A stretch of 64,000 nucleotides of DNA from Oncomelania hupensis (Eukaryota; Mollusca; Gastropoda; Littorinimorpha; Pomatiopsidae): positions 23,160,069 through 23,224,068 of the forward strand of contig CM072512.1 in assembly GCA_036898135.1 (NCBI GenBank). The letters are read 5' to 3'. The notes under the pieces are model-generated. The model made no database searches, was not told where the DNA came from, and worked only from the letters and a program-made list of their open reading frames with translations. The position numbers and the translations under genes were made by a program. Below are positions 53,486 to 64,000 of the stretch, one piece after another (the first letter of the stretch is position 1; each line of letters opens with the position of its first letter).

Positions 53486-53698
53486 CGGGTGTCGGATAGT
53501 GCAGTGGTTGGAGCACTCGCTACTGTGTCGAAAGTGAAGCACCGTCCGGTGCGGTTAGCACTTGGATGGGTGACCGCTAAGGTGTGAAGCGACAAACAAC
53601 AACGCCCCCAGTTGACTCAACTGTGATTGAGTACCTACTCTCTTGAGGGTGGGGAAGGTAAAGCAGCGAGGGAGAGAGTTGGGCATCACCCTCATTAC
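53486..53698 (+). repeat. 5S-like SINE (SINE-3), 5' part, interrupted by LINE copy 2
   Basis: It contains GTTAGCACTTGGATGGGTGACCGC-type sequence (about 53554-53577), which resembles the internal control region of 5S rRNA genes, preceded by an A-box-like TAGTGCAGTGGTTGGAGCAC. The other part is 59711-59813. ATCAAAGAAT flanks the whole SINE at 53476-53485 and 59814-59823. The reunited length is about 300 bp. Confidence 0.8.
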
Positions 53699-53966
53699 AA
53701 TACAATACAAGGTTAATGCTTTAGGTCCAGCGGACTCTTCCGAGCCAAATCAGGACCAGAGAGACGTTATCTTAAAATATTATAAAATGATTCAAGTCTT
53801 AAAAAACAAGCCTGTTACTCTTAAATACACAAACAAACTTTCACATGACGCCTCTTTAAGAGACTTCTTTAAAACTGATGTATTAAAAATATGTTCTCTT
53901 TCTTCAATCAAATCACTAAATTCAGTCCTAATAAAATCCAAACTAAACAAAACATGTCGATACAAT

Positions 53967-56900
53967 TTATATGCGATAGAACAAACCAACATCATGTAAA
54001 AATTGAAACAGATGTTGACCATTACATACTTTAAAAATCTCTTTGAAAGGTATGGAACCAAAATATGTTTCCCTTTCCTCAATCAAATCAGCACATTCAG
54101 ACATAAAATGGCGAACAGAAAAAGATTGATCACATGCAAAGCACCATGGTGGTTCTTCTCCTTTTAAAAGGAAACTGTGGGTGACATAAGTATGCCCAAT
54201 ATGAAGGCGAGATAACACTGTTTCCTCTCTGCGAGTGGACGCAAAGTTAGGCAAAGAAGTGGACAAATCGGGAAGAATTTGAAATAATTTGTTGTTGACA
54301 TGGTTAGACCAGTCAATCTGCCACAGTCGTTTACAATAAGATCCAGTCATACAACGTAGGTCAGAGTAGGGCACAAACTGGAAAATCTCTGGAGGGAAAT
54401 CGAGATGTAGAGCATCTTTAGCCGCCCTGTCTACTGCAATATTGCCGCGGATGCCCATGTGACCAGGGACCCACATAAAAACTATCTTTTTACCCTCAGA
54501 AACAAGTTGTGTATGGAGGTCATGGATCTCTGCCAGAAAAGGGTGTGATATCTTTCTCGTGGAAAGAGCCTGAAGTGCTGACAATGAATCGGACATGATT
54601 AAAAATGAGGTTCTTTTGGATTGATAAACTTGTTTCAGAGCTAAATGAATTGCCTTGAGCTCAGCTGTATAAACAGAACAAAAATCAGGTAAACGCTGTT
54701 GCAAAGGCTGGTCTAAGTGTCTCTCGGAGACAGACGCAGCAGCAACTGAATCTCCTTTCTTTGACCCGTCTGTAAAAAGTTGTTCATATCCTGGGTATAA
54801 AGCACACTGTTCTAGATAAAGTTGGTTATATACGGTTTCGGATGTATTGTTTTTAAGGAAAGCGGACAACTGCCAATTAATGTTTGGGGTACATAATTTC
54901 CATGGGGGAGCTTCAGTCCGAAGTTCATCGTCGTTGATGGAAGCAACATCAATGCCTGCTTTTTCCAGATGAGCTTGCATTCTGATGCCAAACGGAGGAA
55001 TTGTGTTAGGTTTGGCTTCAAATTTCTGAACAAAATCTGGGTTGAAAACACAGTCATAAGCAGGGTTCATAGGATCAGTTTTTAATTTTAAATAGTAATT
55101 CATTGACAATTTTGTACGTCTCAGCTCCAGCGGAGGTTCGTTAGCTTCCACGTAAAGGCTTTCACAAGGGGAAGTGCGAAACGCACCCAAAGCAATGCGT
55201 AGTGCCTGATGGGCAACTGGATCTAGCATCTTAAGATAAGATTTTCTAGCAGAACCATAGACAATGCAACCATAGTCTAACTTGGATCTAATTAAAGAAC
55301 GATATAACAGCAATAAAGTTTTCTTGTCAGCACCCCAGTCTGTACCACTGATAACCTTGAGCAAATTGCAGGCCTGTTGACATTTAGTTTTCAAAATTTT
55401 CAGATGAGGAATGAAAGATAGCTTTTGATCAAAAATAACACCCAAAAATTTGACTTGTTTGACCGCCTTTATTGGAGTTTTATTGAGGAGAATAGTAGGG
55501 TCTTGAATAATTCCCCGGTGCTGGGAAAAGTGAATACATTCAGTTTTTGCTTCAGAAAATTTAAAACCATTTTGTAAAACCCAGTCTTCAACGGCCTTGA
55601 CACATAACTGTAGCTGACGTTCTGCAGATGCCAAAGTTTTACCTTTGGCTACCAATGCAAAATCGTCGACAAATAAAGAATTGTCAATTCCCCGTTTAAC
55701 GGAACGAACAATGTTATTTATTTTAATATTAAACAGCAAGGGAGACAAGATGCTACCCTGAGGCACTCCCATCTCCTGTTCCCTCATATCTGACAAAGAT
55801 CCCCCAACCTTAACCTGAAAGAGTCTGTCCGTTAGAAAATTGGATATAAACAGAGGTAAATGTCCCTTCAAACCCATTTCTTGTAAATCTGAAAGAATGC
55901 CATATTTCCATGTGGTATCATAAGCTTTTTCCAAATCAAACATGATGGCAACGACATGTTCACCCTGGACGAATGCGTTACGGATAAAAGTTTCCAGTCG
56001 CACCAGGTGGTCAACAGTACTTCGACCACTTCGAAAGCCACACTGAGTGTTGGATAAAATATTATTTGTTTCTAGATACCACAGTAAACGAGAATAAACC
56101 ATTCTTTCTAGCGTCTTGCATAAGCAAGACGTTAAGGCTATTGGTCTATAGTTTGTCGGGTTAGTATGGTCTTTGCCAGGTTTAGGGATGGGTACAATAA
56201 TGGCCTTTCTCCAGGAGGGAGGAAAGGTGCCAGTGATCCAGAGCTGATTGAAGATGTCCAGCAGTTGAGACCGTGAGTACCTTGTTAAATGTCTGAGAAA
56301 TTGATAATGTACATCATCCGGTCCAACTGCTGAATCTGCACTTTTGTTAATTGCATCATCAAGTTCGACTAATGAAAACGGAATGTTGTAATCTTCAGAA
56401 TTATCGGAGGTAAAATGTAACTGTTGTTTTTCTTTACGGGTTTTAACTGTTTGAAAAGGGACAGAATAATTTTCAGAGGAAGAATTTGCAGCAAAAGAAG
56501 AAGCCAAAAGATCAGCTACTAATTTTTTATCTCCGATTACGTCACCCTGCACAGTAAGGCATGGGCTCACCTGTTTGTTACTTCTATTTTTGAGTTTGCG
56601 GACTACTTTCCACACCTTCGACAGTTTCGCTTTTGAATTAAGCGTGGAGCAGAAACCTCTCCACGATTCCTTTCTCTTTCGTTTGAAGAGCTGTCGACAT
56701 TGCGCTCGCAAACGTTGGTGGTTTTGTTTATTTTCAGTGCTTGGGTGTAAAAACATAGTTCTTAAAGCTTTTTTACGAGCTTGCTGAAGTTTTCTACATT
56801 CATCGTCAAACCAGGGTTTTTTAAGTGTGTGAGGGTTTGACGAAGTTTGCGGAATGGACTCCTTGGCACTGTTAATAACTATGTCAGTATAAAGCTGTAT

Positions 56901-57602
56901 TGGATCTAAGGCATTTGAAAATTCCTGTTCCTTAGCACGTAGCTGGGCCTCAGACAGGTTAGAAAACAGACTCCAGTTAGCTTGTTTCAGTTTCCACCTG
57001 CCTTGAGTTTGCTCAAGGTTATCTGAATCATGTTTTAATAAAACCGGGAAATGGTCGCTGCCATGGAGATCTTCTAAAACTGTCCATTTAAAATCCAAAA
57101 GTAAGGAGGGATCACAGATCGATATATCAATGTGGGACAAAGAAGCAGTTCTAGAACAGGAAAAAGTTGGAGCACCCTCGTTCAAAGTTACTAGGTTTAA
57201 CGAGTCTAAAATGTCTTCAATTATTTTACCCTGAGAATCGGTACGATCACTACCCCACAGGGGAGAGCGTCCATTAAAATCTCCCAACAACAAAAAAGGG
57301 GGAGGGAAAAAGAGATACTCTAGCTGCAACTGCTGGTAAACTTGTATTAAGTAAAATTGGGTTAAATGGGACGTTTCTATGAATAAAAAGTGAAACGCCT
57401 CTAGAAGATAGACAATCAATAGACGAATAACCAGTAATATCTATAGGATGTTTTTCTGACAGGAGAGTTTCCTGAAGGGCCAATACTTCAGGTCGATGCT
57501 CTGTCAGCAGACAGCATAGCTCCTCATAATTTGCCCTTATCCCTCGGATGTTCCATTGTAAAATGGACATAAAAATTAAGTAAAAGAATGCTAAAATTTT
57601 CA
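53967..57602 (-). pseudogene. LINE ORF2 copy 2, frameshifted by an internal deletion
   Basis: The 5' open part (57602-57274) encodes the start of the endonuclease and then shifts frame. The main open part carries the rest, with the GDFNG and SDH motifs, FVDD, RNase H and the C-terminal finger intact. Relative to the first copy, 85 bp (equivalent to 44879-44963) are replaced by 2 bp, a net loss of 83 bp, at a spot with GAGGG microhomology. This removes about 28 codons of the endonuclease. Everything else of functional importance is preserved. Confidence 0.93.
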
Positions 57603-57617
57603 TCTCCGAGAGCACAA

Positions 57618-59077
57618 TTACGTGTCTTTATCTTTTGGACCCTCGTCCATCTCTTCATGTTCCATCAACCCCCCGAAACGGTTCTCCGTTTCGAGAGGCT
57701 GATTGTGCTTGGAAGAAAGGGGTCCGGGCCTTTGATTTTTGGCCAAAGCCCCGGAACCCGAACTGCCAGCCGACTTCTTCCCCCTCTCCCCAGCACCGGA
57801 CTTTGCATCCTCCCTCTCCCCCTCACCCCTGCCAATCTTTCCCTCTCCTCCTCTGACGCTCTTCTGCTGAGCGACTAGCATCTTTGCCGCCCCAGCAACT
57901 ACCCGGTCGCTAAAACCGGTCGTTGCTGGTGCGGTGGCATGAGGCCTAGCCTCCTTTGAAGCAGGTTGACGGCTTTTGTCACGGCCGTCGGCGTGTTGTG
58001 GGTGACGGGTGGGGACGTGCCCGTCGGCACGTTCTCCAGTGGATTCGGTGGGGCTGGAGAAACCCCCTTCTGGGCAAACAACACGAGCATCTTTTCTAAA
58101 GCATCCATCCGTTTGCACAACGTTTCCAAAATCTGTGTTATTTTACTCATGGCAGTGTCCACTGTCGGGTGTGCGCTAGGTTCCACATGAGATGTGGAAC
58201 CCGCCACAGCCGCAAAGGACCTCTCTTTAAGCACCGGCCTACTTGCAAGAACTTTTTTCCTGGCGTCGCCAAAGGAGCAACTCTCAGTGGCCCGCACCTT
58301 TTGGATTTCCAGCTCCAACTGCCACTGAGGACAGTCTTTGGAGCTGGAAGAATGATTCCCGGCGCAATTCACACAGCAAATCGGATTGGTACATTCGTTT
58401 TCATGTTTCTCTTTACCACAATCTCGACATATTTCTTTGCTTTTACAGGTCTTGCTACCGTGACCAAATCTTTGGCACCGGTAGCATCGCAACGGTGATG
58501 GTACAAACGGCGTCACCTTCACCCTAAGGTACCCCACCTTGAGTGACTCCGGCAATTTGGCCATAGCGAAGGTCACAAAAAGTGTGTTGGTGGGGATACG
58601 TTGGGATCCCTTGGTGACGAAGACCCGCTGGACTGCTGTGACCCCCTGGCTGGAGAGCTCACCACGGATTTCCAATTCTGACATGTCGATCAAATCCTGA
58701 CATCGGATGACTCCCTTGGAGGAATTCAACCGTCCATGCACAGAAACTTTGATTTGTCTATCAACAAAGACAGTCGAATCCCTCTTCAGCAGACAATCCG
58801 ATGCCCTTTTGGTTGAGCACTCCACCAGGTAGGCCCCAGATCTCAGTTTTTTCACATCTTTGAACCCGATTGTGCAAACGGATTGAAAACCCTTCTGTAT
58901 GGCGAACGGAGACAGCTTGCCTAGTGGCATAGCCGGATCCGCCCCCTCTACAACCAAAAAACGAGGCCAGGCCCCTTCTACCCCCGATGCACAAGCTTTC
59001 TGTCTCGTGTCCATGTCGCTGTCCGTGTCCGAGTCCGGTCCGTCATCACGCAGTCGTCGTTTATTAGTTGAAGCCAT
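57618..59077 (-). pseudogene. LINE ORF1 copy 2, frameshifted
   Basis: It is open from MASTNKRRLR (59077) to 57899, where a missing G at about 57966 (GCAGGTTGACGG instead of GCAGGTGTGACGG) has put the last 130 residues in another frame (57618-58118). The RRM-like domain and all three CCHC knuckles are intact, so a truncated RNA-binding protein could still be made. Confidence 0.92.
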
Positions 59078-59710
59078 GTTATTAATTTATGAATTCATCC
59101 CCCCTGCTCCCCACCCACCACGGAGTCCAACAAGGGGATGCGTCCAAGCGGAAAATCCAGCAAGGGAGCGCACCAGGGCTACAGGGGGGATATACACCCA
59201 GACAATCCCGCACTGCCACTACGGTTTTGTTCAAGTTTGACCCATGAGCCGCAGCCTTCTAGCAGAGCTAGGGCAATACACGACCAGCCGCTTGACTGAC
59301 GCGGGCCACGCCAGCCTCCCGTCTAGGAGAAGTCCGGGCCAAAGAGGTGTGTTAGTGTGAGGGACCGCAGTCCCTCAGGGACCTCAACCTCCAGGATCCC
59401 ATTCTCCCCCGACACGGGTTGCCCTGCACGGCAAACGCAGGGGGCCAAGAGAAGGCCACAGAGAAAAGGAAGGGTAGAAAAAGAAGGAATGATGGGGAAA
59501 AAGAAGACAGGGAAAGTCCGGTAAGGCAGAAGAAAGGTAGTCAAAACTGCATAGTATACTGGGAGAATTTAAGGGTGAAGAGAATAGAGGTGAAAGGACC
59601 AATAAGACAGAAACAAGACAAAAGAGAAGAAAAAGGGGTAGGCAACTTGGTCACCCAGCCAGAGAGAGGCATGGGGTCCACCCCCGGCGCGCGGAGCCGA
59701 GCCCGTGGGG

Positions 59711-59813
59711 GCATCACCCTCATTACGCTGGCCCAAGATAAGTGTGATCTCCAACATCACGCTCCCCTACGGCCACAAGGCTATGGGACTACCTTTACCT
59801 TTTTACCTTTTTT
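59711..59813 (+). repeat. 5S-like SINE (SINE-3), 3' part
   Basis: It resumes at the duplicated GCATCACCCTCATTAC, continues through CCCCTACGGCCACAAGGC, and ends in a TTTACC-type repeat tail just before the flanking ATCAAAGAAT (59814-59823). Confidence 0.82.
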
Positions 59814-59823
59814 ATCAAAGAAT

Positions 59824-60095
59824 AATAAATTCAATATTAATAACCTTGGAAAAAAAGTAAAATTTGGTCCAAAATTGTCTCTCTTTTAAAAATTACATTT
59901 GATGACCCTTTTACCTTGACCTTGAAGTGAAGTCATTAATTCACTTATCATGTATGAGGTTTCAGGGTATACACCATCTTACCAAATTCGGTTGTGATAT
60001 TTAAATTAGGTTCCGAGTACTTAGCCACTTTAAAGTTTTTGCACAGACAGACGGCGGCCAGCGGACAGATAGACGGACGGACGGACTTTTTTTAT
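59824..60095. repeat. TGACCTT-rich dispersed repeat, right part
   Basis: It contains TTACCTTGACCTTGAAGTGA and ends with ACAGACAGACGG ... GACGGACGGACGG (about 60043-60085). I read it as the continuation of 52890-53475, separated by the SINE and LINE insertions. Confidence 0.6.
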
Positions 60096-61189
60096 TCTTT
60101 CTTTCCGATATCATTTTTGGACTATTTAAGACTCATCTCTCACAGATTTGAAAAAAAAGGAATCTTGTTTGTTTGGTTTTTTGTTTGTTTGATTACATAG
60201 ACTCGCAATCTATGCACGTGAGTCAAAAAGTACGTTTGCATTCATATAAATTGTATGGGAATAAAATTATATCTACAAGACAATGGTGATTATTTTCGTG
60301 CAAGAGAGTGAAGAACGGGAAAAGTACAGAAAAAAAAGATGATAAGAAAGGGTAAGGATGGGGAGAGGGTGAGTGAAATAGAAAGTAGATAAGACAAAAA
60401 AGGAAGAGACAGAATCACACACAAACATGAAAGACAAAGACACAGAGCAAAACGGAAATGAAGTAATCACTCAGTAAGACTTTGAAACAAGTAAAAAAAT
60501 ATATATATATACGAAACCATACACAGCTTCATGTACAAAGAAATTCGATTACTACATCCGTTTTTACCTGGACATATACGATCCGTTTTTCTAAAGAAAT
60601 TACCACAACACGATCAACAGATAATAAGTTTTTATTTCGATAAAGCGACATTTGTAATCACGAAGATTTCGTTCTTGTTTTTGGACCCTTTTGTTCGTGT
60701 TGTTGTGTTTGCTTTGTTTTGCAAAAAAAAACTAGCAGGAAGAAAACAAAACCTACATAGAAGACTCCGGCTGTCCGTTCCTTCGCCAACGAGCACGGTT
60801 TAGATCTCGCGCAGATAACAATTTTAAGCAAACGAAGACTTGTTCTTCTTCAGAATAATGTATAGCTACATGTTGATCACCGCCACCTTCTGCGTCCTTC
60901 TAGTTGTCACCCTTCTTCTTTATTTCTTTTACTTCCTAATTTTCTTCTTAGCGTTAGATAATAATGTCTTTGAATGAGGACGGCTCTTTATCAGATGCTT
61001 GACTTGCGTGAGAGGCTTACAGACATCAGAAGTAAACTCTTTTATTTTCTTTTTTTTAACACATTCGGCCAACAAACTTGAATGTGCTGTGGCAACGCTA
61101 AGGAACATATTGGAATTACGATTACTAACAACGAAGCAGCCAACATGTTGTTTCTTTTTTTCTTGAATTAAAAAAACGGAAAAAAAAAA
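60096..61189. other. Unassigned
   Basis: A TATATATA run lies at about 60499-60511. No gene or repeat family recognised. Confidence 0.4.
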
Positions 61190-61375
61190 ACTAGAAAGGC
61201 AAGTCTCATATGACACACATGCTCCTTATGCAACTTGCAATATTTACATGAAAATTAGTGGTCAGAAAAAAATAAAAATAAAACAGTGGCATTAAAATGC
61301 AAAGTAATACCGACTTTGATCTTTTTGCGCTCTTGACCTTAACCTCCGGCTCCAAATACATTCATGTACGATCAA
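61190..61375. repeat. Second copy of the left end of the TGACCTT-rich repeat
   Basis: It aligns with 52890-53075 by shared phrases (CATATGAC, GCAATATTT, AGTGGCATTAAAA, TGATCTTT, CCTCCGGCTCCAAATA) in the same order. Confidence 0.65.
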
Positions 61376-61570
61376 ATAAGTTGAATTATGGTCGTTAACA
61401 TGTAACTCACGCATCAGGCCGTAAGACAAGGATGACAATTCTGGCTAACTACAAGGACAATCATGCGGAAGCCTTTCTACAGTATGTGCGTTCGGGCCTC
61501 CAAGTGCTTCCTGCGATCGCCAAATGGGGTAATCACTGTGATACACAGCGTTGAACGATGTCAATGTTCA

Positions 61571-61706
61571 GAACATCAATTTTCACATTTTCATTCGGAT
61601 GATGAAACTCAAAGCAGTTCAAAGCCTCGACTACATTTACGGAGAACAAGTTGGCAAAACAATTACACCGAAAAGCAAGAGGATTATAACCTTGCTATTG
61701 GAAGGT
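61571..61706 (+). CDS. Possible exon, unknown protein
   Basis: An open frame (…MKLKAVQSLDYIYGEQVGKT then ITPKSKRIITLLLEG) ends at a near-perfect splice donor, GGAAG|GTGAGTGTG, with the GT at about 61707. A possible acceptor CAG lies about 135 bp upstream at 61568-61570. I recognise no family, and chance is a real possibility for a frame of this length. A competing plus-strand frame (61463-61708) overlaps it. Confidence 0.25.
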
Positions 61707-61861
61707 GAGTGTGGGTGGAGTGAGGTGGGGGTGAGGGGCGGAGAATCGTAATATAATGTGTAATGAAAAAAAAAACCCTGCCACAGTACTTTCGTAGTAT
61801 GATTCAGACTAGGGAAATTTATTTAAAAAAGAAAAAAGAAAAAAAAAGGCCGCCTAAAAAG

Positions 61862-62205
61862 TTTTATTCTGCGTATTATTTTGATCCATAAAATACATTG
61901 ATAGCTGCTTAAAAGTTTTATTCTGCGTATTTGATCAATAAAATATATTGATAGTTGCCAACAGGTTTTATTCTGTGCATTTGATCAATAAAATATATTG
62001 ATAACTGCTTAAAAGTTTATTTCTGTGTATTTGATCAATAAAATATATTGATAGCTGCTTAAAAGTTTTATTCTGCGGATTTGATCAATAAAATATATTG
62101 ATAACTGATTAAAAGTCTTATTCTGTGTATTTGATCAATAAAATATATTGATAGCTGCTTAGAAGTTTAATTCTGTGTATTTGATCAATAAAATATATCA
62201 AACTA
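61862..62205. repeat. Minisatellite of about 50 bp, about 7 copies
   Basis: The unit is AGCTGCTTAAAAGTTTTATT plus CTGTGTATTTGATCAATAAA and ATATATTGAT. It carries one AATAAA per copy. The array resumes at 63756. Confidence 0.93.
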
Positions 62206-63476
62206 TATATGGTTGGGGAAAAAAGCTATTAAAATGTGTAAATCTCGTAAATGCAGTTATATTTTTTCCAAAGGTATGCTATTGCAAATGTAAATTTTTA
62301 GATACTTGCACAGGCAACTGAAATTCAATGCCGATTTTCACCAAGAATTTTTCTTTTAAACTGCAGAACATATGCGTACAAATTTAGCAGGTTTCAAATT
62401 TCTTTCCATTGAATAAAACCACCAGCAATGAAAAATGTTATGCCAATTTTGTATTTGATTAAGAAAACAAATCTGTAGAGAAGAAACACGGATAGACAAA
62501 ACAGAAATGTAATCATACTTTTTCCCCTTTATTTTTTTAAAGGGATGTGAAGGTGGTGACGTCAATATAATCTTGTATGAAAAAGGCCTGCATCAGTTTG
62601 AATAAGCCTTTATAAATTATTTAAATGGAGATTATTTTAACTGTTTGATTGTTATTTTTAATAGAAAACTTGTAAGAAAACACTACCCCAATTTTCTTTG
62701 GAAATAACATTGTTTCAAAAATATAAATCGTCGCCAGATTTGTAAATAACACTTGGTTTTAAGATAGCAAAGATTCTGCCGCAACGCACGTGTCCCGCTC
62801 ATGTTTTACAATCTGCCTCTAGCTCTAAAACACGAACGCCACCTTTGATGAAAAAAGACAAATGTTTTTTTTTATTTTATTTTAGTTCATGTTATTTTAT
62901 GTACCGTATTTTTACATCTATGATACTAGACAAAGACAAAATGTTTCAACAATGTATTCTCTTAAGCTGAAGTCACATGAGCAATATACAAAACACAAAC
63001 ATTTGCGCAACACGCAATATTTTTATGTTTTCAAGTTTCATGTTCACGCGTGCCCATCTCTAAAACATCTGAAGTGCAACTGTTTTAAAAATGTTTCGTG
63101 ATTCATAACTTGCTCTCAATTTGTGTTGCAACAACAATTGCAGCAGCCAAACAGAATGCATACATTTCGCCAAGCTCACAACTAAATACTCATTCGGTCG
63201 AACAGGAGTAGCCTGCCCAGGTTCCACCCAATACTGACTAATTTTCCTCCGCTTTCTATTTTGCAGTATTTTATATACAGAGCATTGATAATGATCTCAT
63301 CGTCGTTATCGGATGAGTCGGCCATGTTTTTACAACCAAAATAGCCGCGCAAAGAGAACGCAACTCTTGGAAGATTGAGGAGTCCGCACTGTTTTCGCGC
63401 AGTTGTTTCAAATTTTTACTTTACCGTGTGACTACATGCGTTGTTAAAAACACTTTTGACACAAAGTGTCTAAACA
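62206..63476. other. Unique-looking DNA between two minisatellite blocks
   Basis: AT-rich up to about 63300, then GC-richer towards 63480. No repeat recognised. The last 150 bp could be a leader for the exon candidate at 63477. Confidence 0.4.
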
Positions 63477-63593
63477 ATGTTGTCGAAACAGTGTAGCAGA
63501 ATTGTAGCTGGTTTGACTTCAGCTTTACTCAACAGTCAGGCTGATGAACAAAATGAAAGAGCAAAACACAAAAATCTGGCTGGGATCGACGAG
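63477..63593 (+). CDS. Possible first exon of an organelle-targeted protein
   Basis: ATG at 63477 has A at -3 and opens MLSKQCSRIVAGLTSALLNS, an arginine/serine-rich amphipathic start without acidic residues in its first 20, resembling a mitochondrial targeting sequence. A GT at 63594 (GACGAG|GTACCG) is a weak donor that would end the exon after NLAGIDE. Without splicing the frame continues to 63692. The upstream DNA has a CCGCGCAAAG-type GC-rich stretch but no TATA box. No family could be assigned. Confidence 0.3.
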
Positions 63594-63755
63594 GTACCGG
63601 TATGGTCTCGGTGTATCGCCCCGTCCAGGACGCTGAAGAATAAACCTGTTTTGAAGAAAAATTGGACCCTCTCATGGCACACAAGTATTTAATTCATATT
63701 TTACCTGTAAAACCTGTAAAAAAATGCAGTGTGTAAGCAAAGGCTATCACGCTGA

Positions 63756-64000
63756 GATTCTGATAGCTGCTAAAAAAATTTTATTCTGTGTATTTGATCA
63801 ATAAAATATATTGATGGCTGCTTAAAAGTTTTATTCTAAATTATATTGATAGGTGCCTAAAGTTTTATTCTGTGTATTTGATCAATAAAATATATTGATA
63901 ACGCTTAAAAGTTTAATTTTGCGTATTTGATCAGTAAAATATATTGATAACTGATTAAAAGTTTTATTCTGTGTATTTAATCAATAAAATATATTGATAA
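63756..64000. repeat. Minisatellite of about 50 bp, second block, runs off the window
   Basis: It has the same unit as 61862-62205, about five copies, one of them shortened (63829-63850). It is cut by the window end. Confidence 0.93.

Larger units (their letters stand above)
53699..59710 (-). mobile_element. I-group LINE copy 2, nearly full length but disabled
   Basis: It matches the LINE at 41266-47370 along its whole length with scattered single-base differences, including 5' UTR, ORFs, the duplicated C-terminus and the TTGTA tail. A 16-bp target duplication, GCATCACCCTCATTAC, lies at 53683-53698 and 59711-59726. Two lesions disable it: an 83-bp net deletion in ORF2 near 57306 and a 1-bp deletion in ORF1 near 57966. 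It inserted into a 5S-like SINE. Confidence 0.94.

Noticed and set aside
41266..59710. Segmental duplication creating the two LINE copies
   Set aside because: Each copy has its own different target duplication and unrelated flanks, so these are separate insertions.

Overview
The window is animal nuclear DNA from an invertebrate, most likely a mollusc and probably a gastropod. The evidence is intron-bearing gene fragments with metazoan splice sites, telomere-type CCCTAA blocks, dense microsatellites, and several retroposon and DNA-transposon families typical of lophotrochozoans. No species was identified, and there are no prokaryotic operons, rRNA genes or CRISPR arrays. Host coding sequence is sparse. 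It comprises one WD40 exon matching the C-terminus of TRAF7 (29320-29439, minus), a candidate first exon of a secreted protein with a TATA box (40272-40651, plus), and two weaker exon candidates near 61.6 and 63.5 kb.

Most of the window is transposable elements. (1) An RTE-like LINE with a GGATA-repeat 3' tail is present in six dead copies (1199, 1825, 5671, 10156-12063 minus, 20849/22019 and 32853). (2) A two-ORF LINE of the I group (endonuclease, RT, RNase H) is present twice. The copy at 41266-47370 has both ORFs open. The copy at 53699-59710 is disabled by an 83-bp net deletion in ORF2 and a 1-bp deletion in ORF1. A third, AT-rich and decayed I-like remnant lies at 36540-37885. (3) A non-autonomous retroposon of about 0.55-0.65 kb ('Repeat A', seven copies plus three tail-only insertions) shares its 3'-terminal hairpin with the I-group LINE. 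(4) There are at least three SINE families: tRNA-like at 12.6 and 18.7 kb, tRNA-Leu-like at 38.6 and 48.0 kb, and 5S-like at 53.5/59.8 kb. (5) DNA transposons are a Tc1-like DD34E element (34755-36414), two hAT-type non-autonomous elements (19900-20572; 50070-50786, the latter carrying a BED finger), and a PIF/Harbinger remnant (about 7.6-8.86 kb).

The elements are deeply nested, and exact target-site duplications (TSDs) allow the order of events to be read. The intact LINE sits inside a Repeat A copy, which itself lies downstream of the secreted-protein exon, possibly in its first intron. The second LINE sits inside a 5S-like SINE, which sits inside an older TGACCTT-rich repeat. Repeat A interrupts an RTE copy, and a SINE and a hAT element interrupt a 3.4-kb AT-rich inverted-repeat complex (17.36-20.79 kb).

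The structures I find most unusual are: (a) the LINE/Repeat A partnership through a shared 3' hairpin, with tail-only insertions as short as 60-70 bp; (b) a second, diverged copy of the ORF2 C-terminus in the LINE 3' UTR, suggesting a swapped 3' end; (c) three consecutive inverted-repeat units with CCCTAA cores joined by (CA)n at 15.0-15.9 kb; and (d) the 3.4-kb inverted-repeat complex. Minisatellites with units of about 35, 62 and 50 bp fill much of the remaining 48-64 kb region.
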